A stretch of DNA of 64,000 bases. Source: Leptasterias polaris (taxonomy: Eukaryota; Echinodermata; Asteroidea; Forcipulatida; Asteriidae). A program made the position numbers and the translations under genes. The notes beneath the pieces are model-generated. The model worked only from the letters and a program-made list of their open reading frames with translations. It made no database searches and was not told the DNA's origin. Every line of letters starts with the position of its first letter. The stretch's first letter is position 1. Below are positions 59,451 through 64,000 of this stretch, one piece after another. Where the stretch lies: the NCBI GenBank assembly GCA_037783415.1, contig JAZGTN010000025.1, positions 4,278,001 to 4,342,000 on the forward strand, written 5' to 3'.

Positions 59451-61916
59451 ACTAGAGATTTAGAGTTTGTAAAACAAACTCTAGGTGTTCGGGTTCTCGC
59501 TGGGCTCAGTGCTGTTTTAATGCGTTAGCTATAACATTGAATCGCTGAAAACATTGTTGATAGCTTTTGAAATTTCAAGGAAAGTAAAGTGTAAATCTTC
59601 TTTGCTTGTACGTTAGTTTACAAAGGAAATTAATGCACCTCACAATATGAGTTTAAAAAATAATAATCTTTTGTTAAAGCCAAATTTGAAAACTGATGAC
59701 GTCATTATGACGTTAGATAAGTTCTTATCGAGAAATTGGTATTAAATTATGTGTTTTAAATTGTAAGTGAAAAACGAAGGTGAACTTACTAAACGTATTG
59801 TCAGCAAAAGAGTACATTATATAATTTATTTAAAAGGGCAGTGGGTCAATATTGTCCTTTTAAACACGGCAACATTAATTTTTCGAATTTCCTTTCGTTT
59901 TGGTTGCATATCTTAAAACGAGCTTTTAAATTAATCACAAGTACAACTATCATGTATGCCACTCACTGAAGTTTATTTATTTTTTAATGGATATTGATTA
60001 ATAAATCTGACTATGCGAATCATGTTGACATTATTAAGTTACAATTCTTAGAAGTATTAACAGGTTTTCAAATACTGTGATTTGGCTTCTCATGTATCGG
60101 TGCATGATACTTTGATTGTTAAATACATATGCACTGATGATGATGTCGTTAAAATAAGTCGAGCATAGTATGAGCTCTTGGTTGCATTTTTAAAAATAGC
60201 TCGCTTGATTTTTAGACATTAGTCTTTATACAGAACGGTTTGTTAAATTTATAATATTGAAATAAAAAAACGCATATTTTTAATAATTATGCAAGATAAA
60301 GGCAAGTCATGAAGACGGCAAGTTTAAGCCTCTCGTGAATTTTAACTAATAAAATATTTTTAACGAGTTAATAACTATTTCTACCTGTATGGTGCATCAT
60401 ACACTCCCCAAGGAATTAGGGAATGGAACACAGCAACGAGTATGACATTTTTCAATGTAGAACATTCGGGTACTGATGTGTTGTATATTCTGAAGAAGAA
60501 AAAAACAATAAACAAAGTATGACTCAAAGCAAATTAAGTCAAGCTGAAACTGCTCAAATAAATAAAATTCAAGACTTACAACATTTCATTATTTTATAAT
60601 AATAATAATAATTTATTGAATTTATATTGTGCCCTCTCCAAGACCAACCTGTTCGAGGGCGCGTAACAATACAACATATCAGAGTAAGGAAATTACGCAA
60701 GAAAAAATTAGTGGAAGGTGCACATCCTGTTTTTGATGTGAACAACTTATAAACGAAACCTTATTAGGGGAAACTTTATGGAAGGGTTTTCAAATAATTA
60801 TGTCGCAATACAAAGTTGACAGAAAACATTCCTCAGTCTGACCATTTTCTGACTATGTGACACCATGGTGACCCAGCCAACAATCATACCAATCCGCCAT
60901 TGCCAAACTCTTATCTCTTTGACGTTCATACTAAACGTTCCTTAGTTTTAAAAACATCTCACCAACGTCACCACTTGATGATACAGGATAAACTTTACAA
61001 CGTACTTGTGCATTAAATAAAAGAATCATTTTGAAAAGCAATGATGTTCACACGAAAACTTACCGAAGTTAGTCCCGTGTATCAACAATAACACATGCCG
61101 TGGAGAAGGGTCTGAAACACCCCTCACGATCCGATGAAACATCCTTCCTTCTCGGTGTGTGATCAAAACATGACCAATGTTCGTCTTTTTCTGCTTGCAT
61201 TTTCTCACATAGTTAAAAATCTGACGAATTACTGAAGCAGGTGGTCATCTCAGTGAAACTTCGTCTCCAATTCCATATTGATCATAAAGCCATGAGAAGG
61301 GCGAATAGGGGAACAATTAGACGCCAAATCTTAGCGGAATTCATGTTAATGCTAGTACGTAGTAGTAAGTACGCCATTGATAAGATTGCACTACGTTGTA
61401 AGTAAAACATGAATGGAAACTCTCGTTACGCCCACATGGCACTGATAGTAAACATCTCCGTTGTGCCACGTTGGTCTGTAACAAGTGCATTGACTGGCTA
61501 GCTACCCACCGTTGCCAGTCGCGAGGGGGTATGTCATTCTGCGTTAGGCAATGGATTAAGATTAAAGGCCAATTTCTCTAATAGATCTATGAAAAACTTG
61601 ATTTGTTCCATTGTATAAAACAATAAGTATTCAGTACCCTTTGTTTTCAAGAAAAAACAACGAATTTATCTTTCTTAGTTTGCGAGTTCTGCATGGTTGT
61701 TAAACCAAAGACTCAAAATTTGATTAAATTATTTACATTTAATTACCCAATAATTCATTGGGTGACGTCATTATGTTGTCGAAATTTCTGTTTTATCTAA
61801 TCATCAGGTGTAATATTGTTGCCAAGTTTCATGACCGTGTGAGTTTGGGAAGGATGTCAAAGTCTGTGGACAACGATGCGTGTATTTTTGAGGTGGGCGA
61901 ACAAACTCAAAAATCC
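59451..61916 (-). mobile_element. Array unit 13 (complete A3 body, 2,466 bp)
   Basis: Longest uninterrupted A body, so the best reference for the family. It closely matches unit 4's A part and ends normally in CAAACTCAAAAATCC. Confidence 0.75.
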
Positions 61917-63533
61917 ACTAGAGATTTAGTGTTTGTGAGAACAAACACTAGGTGTTCGGGTTTCGATGGGGCACTGTTATGTTACTAAAATGCGTAAGCA
62001 GATTTATATTGAAAGTTTTTAATTTTCAAAAAAAAGTCGTTTGCAAACCTATTACTTGTATACTTTTAGTGTACACGGGGGAAAGTGATATCGTTGCTGT
62101 ATGCGTCTCCATAAAGTAGTTTAGATACACATGTATAACAATTTTCATGTAAATAGTCACAAACTTAACATGCTTAACTGATAAATTAAAAGACTATCAC
62201 TAACAATTCAAAAATAAATGTTATCAAACTACGCATGCTTGCTACCTTATGTGTGAAGCAACATCATTTGTCATGATTATGAAAAGGGCATAAGAACCTA
62301 CTGTTTACACGATGTGCAATTTATGTTGAATTTATTTTGCTAGTCACATTGTATTTCTTTGAAGTATTCAACAGGATCTAAAAGTTAGATTCGCGTAAAA
62401 ACCGTTGTTGATCAGAGTCAAATTTATGTTGACCCTTTTCCGATTGCATTTTCTCAGTTATCAAAAGTTATTCAAAATCACCAAAACAGTTCAGCAAAAT
62501 ACACTCGTTCAGTTGATATTTACCACCAAGCCAACAAAAGGCTAACACGAAGGTTATGCAATGAGCTATTCATTGGACCACCGTCGAACATCGTTCCGAA
62601 GGATGGTTGCATTTATCGACGAGTGCAGTAACAAAGGACCATTAACTTGGTATAGCGCCACCATGGATAACGTATCACACACAGCAATGCAGTCTTCGTG
62701 GACTTTGCACCTAAGATCAATGGCGCAGTGTGTGTACCGTTTAGGCCCTACATGTACATGCAAGATTACGCGTGGTTAATGGAGCAGAATGACCAGCCCT
62801 GCGGGCTAATACTAACGTAATGTTCAACTTACATTTTCAGCGGGAAGTCAAGAACAACCGGGATAACTCTTTGTGTAGCATTTGTTGAGTTTTAAAAGAC
62901 CTGTCCGATGATGTATTGATTGAAGCAATCCATTCAGTAATGATTAAGTTATGATTTTTTGAAATATTAAATTTTGATTTACTGTATTTCAACACCTGAT
63001 GACGTAATCATGACGTCACAACAACTTGATGGAGGTTTCATCAAGGTTCTAACATGGTGTAAATTTGAGGTTGATCGGATAAACAGAAGTGAAGAATTTG
63101 GGCAGGAAATGTTTGTTGGTTAAGAATTGCAGAAAGGCAAACTTTGACCTTCCGTTACGACCGGAAGTAAAGGTCATGTGAATTTGGCGTTAACTTTTCA
63201 AATGTTGCCCGTGTCTTGATCTATCATAATGTTTAAATATGAATACTATAGCTTTCCTATTCAGAAACATACAGGCATTGGCATGAGGGCACTTTTTTGA
63301 CCTTAAATGGCTTGTAATTTGACACCCGATGACGTCATCATGACGTCATTGCTCACACGTCTTCTGCTCTTTATGTTCTAATGTCACATTAAGTTTCAAG
63401 TTGATCAAAGGTTTGCAAGTATGTTTTTTTCTGCGGACAAACGACTATCAGAAGATTAAGCAAAACAAAGAAAAAAAAAAAAAAAAAAACGAACAAAAAC
63501 AAGGAGTTGTTCGGTCTGTGGACCGAACACCTA
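61917..63533 (-). mobile_element. Array unit 14 (complete B element, 1,617 bp)
   Basis: The only B module here with its own head: ACTAGAGATT then TAGTGTTTGT / ACAAACACTA with loop GAGA, then AGGTGTTCGGGTTTCGATGG. It shows that B is a separate element and that the 3.8-kb units are A-B fusions lacking this head. Ends in poly(A) and one hairpin unit. Confidence 0.8.
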
Positions 63534-64000
63534 ACTAGAGATTTAGAGTTTGTAAAACAAACTCTAGGTGTTCGGGTTCTCGCTGGGCTCAGTGCTGTTT
63601 TAATGCGTTAGCTATATCATTGAATCGCTGAAAACATTGTTGATAGCTTTTGAAATTTCAAGGAAAGTAAAGTGTAAATCTTCGTTGATTGAACGTTAGT
63701 TTACACAGGAAATTAATGCACCTCACAATATAAATTTTAAAAAATAATAATCTTTTGTTAAAGCCAAATTAACGAATCCAACCCTATTTTGGTTGCTAAA
63801 AAAAATGATCCTTATCCTTATCCTTATCCTACATTTGAAAACTGATGACGTCATGACGTTAGATAAGTTCTTATCGAGACATTGGTATTTAATTATGTGC
63901 TTTAAATTGTAAGTGAAAAACGAAGAGTACATTATTTAATTTATTTGAAAGGGCAGAGGGTCAATATTGTCCTTTCATACAGAGCAGCATACATTTTTCG
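63534..64000 (-). mobile_element. Array unit 15 (A1 body, cut by window end)
   Basis: Matches the start of unit 10 closely (offset 11,879). The array continues beyond the window. Confidence 0.75.

Noticed and set aside
30497..61988. A 73-112-codon frame (MGDVIMLSKF... type) recurring in nine or more array units
   Set aside because: It crosses the unit junction and hairpin, and the differences between copies are mostly amino-acid changing (A/V, G/E, K/R, C/Y, V/G), with no sign of selection on a protein. It is open because the DNA repeats are nearly identical.
28621..64000. Hammerhead ribozyme, prompted by CTGATGA motifs in the units
   Set aside because: No GAAA core follows at the right distance and no third stem can be formed.
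28621..64000. LTR retrotransposon interpretation of the direct repeats
   Set aside because: No TG...CA ends, primer-binding site, polypurine tract or gag-pol frame. The repeats are continuous head-to-tail units.

Overview
The window reads as nuclear DNA of an animal, probably a marine invertebrate. It is AT-rich, has spliced genes, and carries metazoan-type piggyBac, THAP-DDE and non-LTR elements. No species can be named from it. No rRNA gene, no confident host gene and no bacterial-style operon is visible. Almost everything supported is mobile or satellite DNA, much of it nested.

Layout. 1-9,700 holds degenerate tandem repeats, one small helix-hairpin-helix ORF, a piggyBac transposase broken by one frameshift (4,984-6,731, minus), and a cluster of inverted repeats and hairpins (6,956-7,907). 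9,704-13,652 is satellite DNA split by a 2,851-bp DNA transposon with 20-bp perfect terminal inverted repeats (TIRs). That transposon carries a motif near GTAACGTAAGTTAC about nine times. 13,653-17,410 has further tandem repeats, a tRNA-like SINE remnant and the tail of a decayed reverse transcriptase.

17,666-28,524 is one old plus-strand element of the same family as the array that follows, interrupted twice. A 4,296-bp ISL2EU-like transposon sits in it (18,251-22,546, AT target duplication). This transposon has an intact THAP-DDE transposase on the minus strand and the first two exons of a convergent second gene on the plus strand. A CR1/L2-like LINE (about 22,665-27,170, minus) also sits in it. 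Removing both restores co-linearity with the array's B module. The old element ends in CTAG at 28,524.

28,621-64,000 is a head-to-tail array of 15 units (1.4-3.9 kb). Every unit begins, on the plus strand, with ACTAGAGATT followed by a short hairpin. Read on the minus strand this is hairpin, then CTAG, then T, which is the layout of a Helitron 3' end. Units are mosaics of three bodies (A, B, C) that share the end hairpin. The hairpin stem differs between the A, B and C families by paired changes. B modules end in poly(A) plus GTTCGG/CCGAAC hairpin minisatellites, and the units carry many TGACGTCA palindromes. Long blocks recur with no difference seen at sampled positions (for example 29,286-32,727 and 40,947-44,388), so amplification was recent or the assembly duplicated them.

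The strongest candidates for something not yet described are the tandem, hairpin-ended unit family with its covarying stems, and its old nested progenitor lying tail-to-tail with the array.
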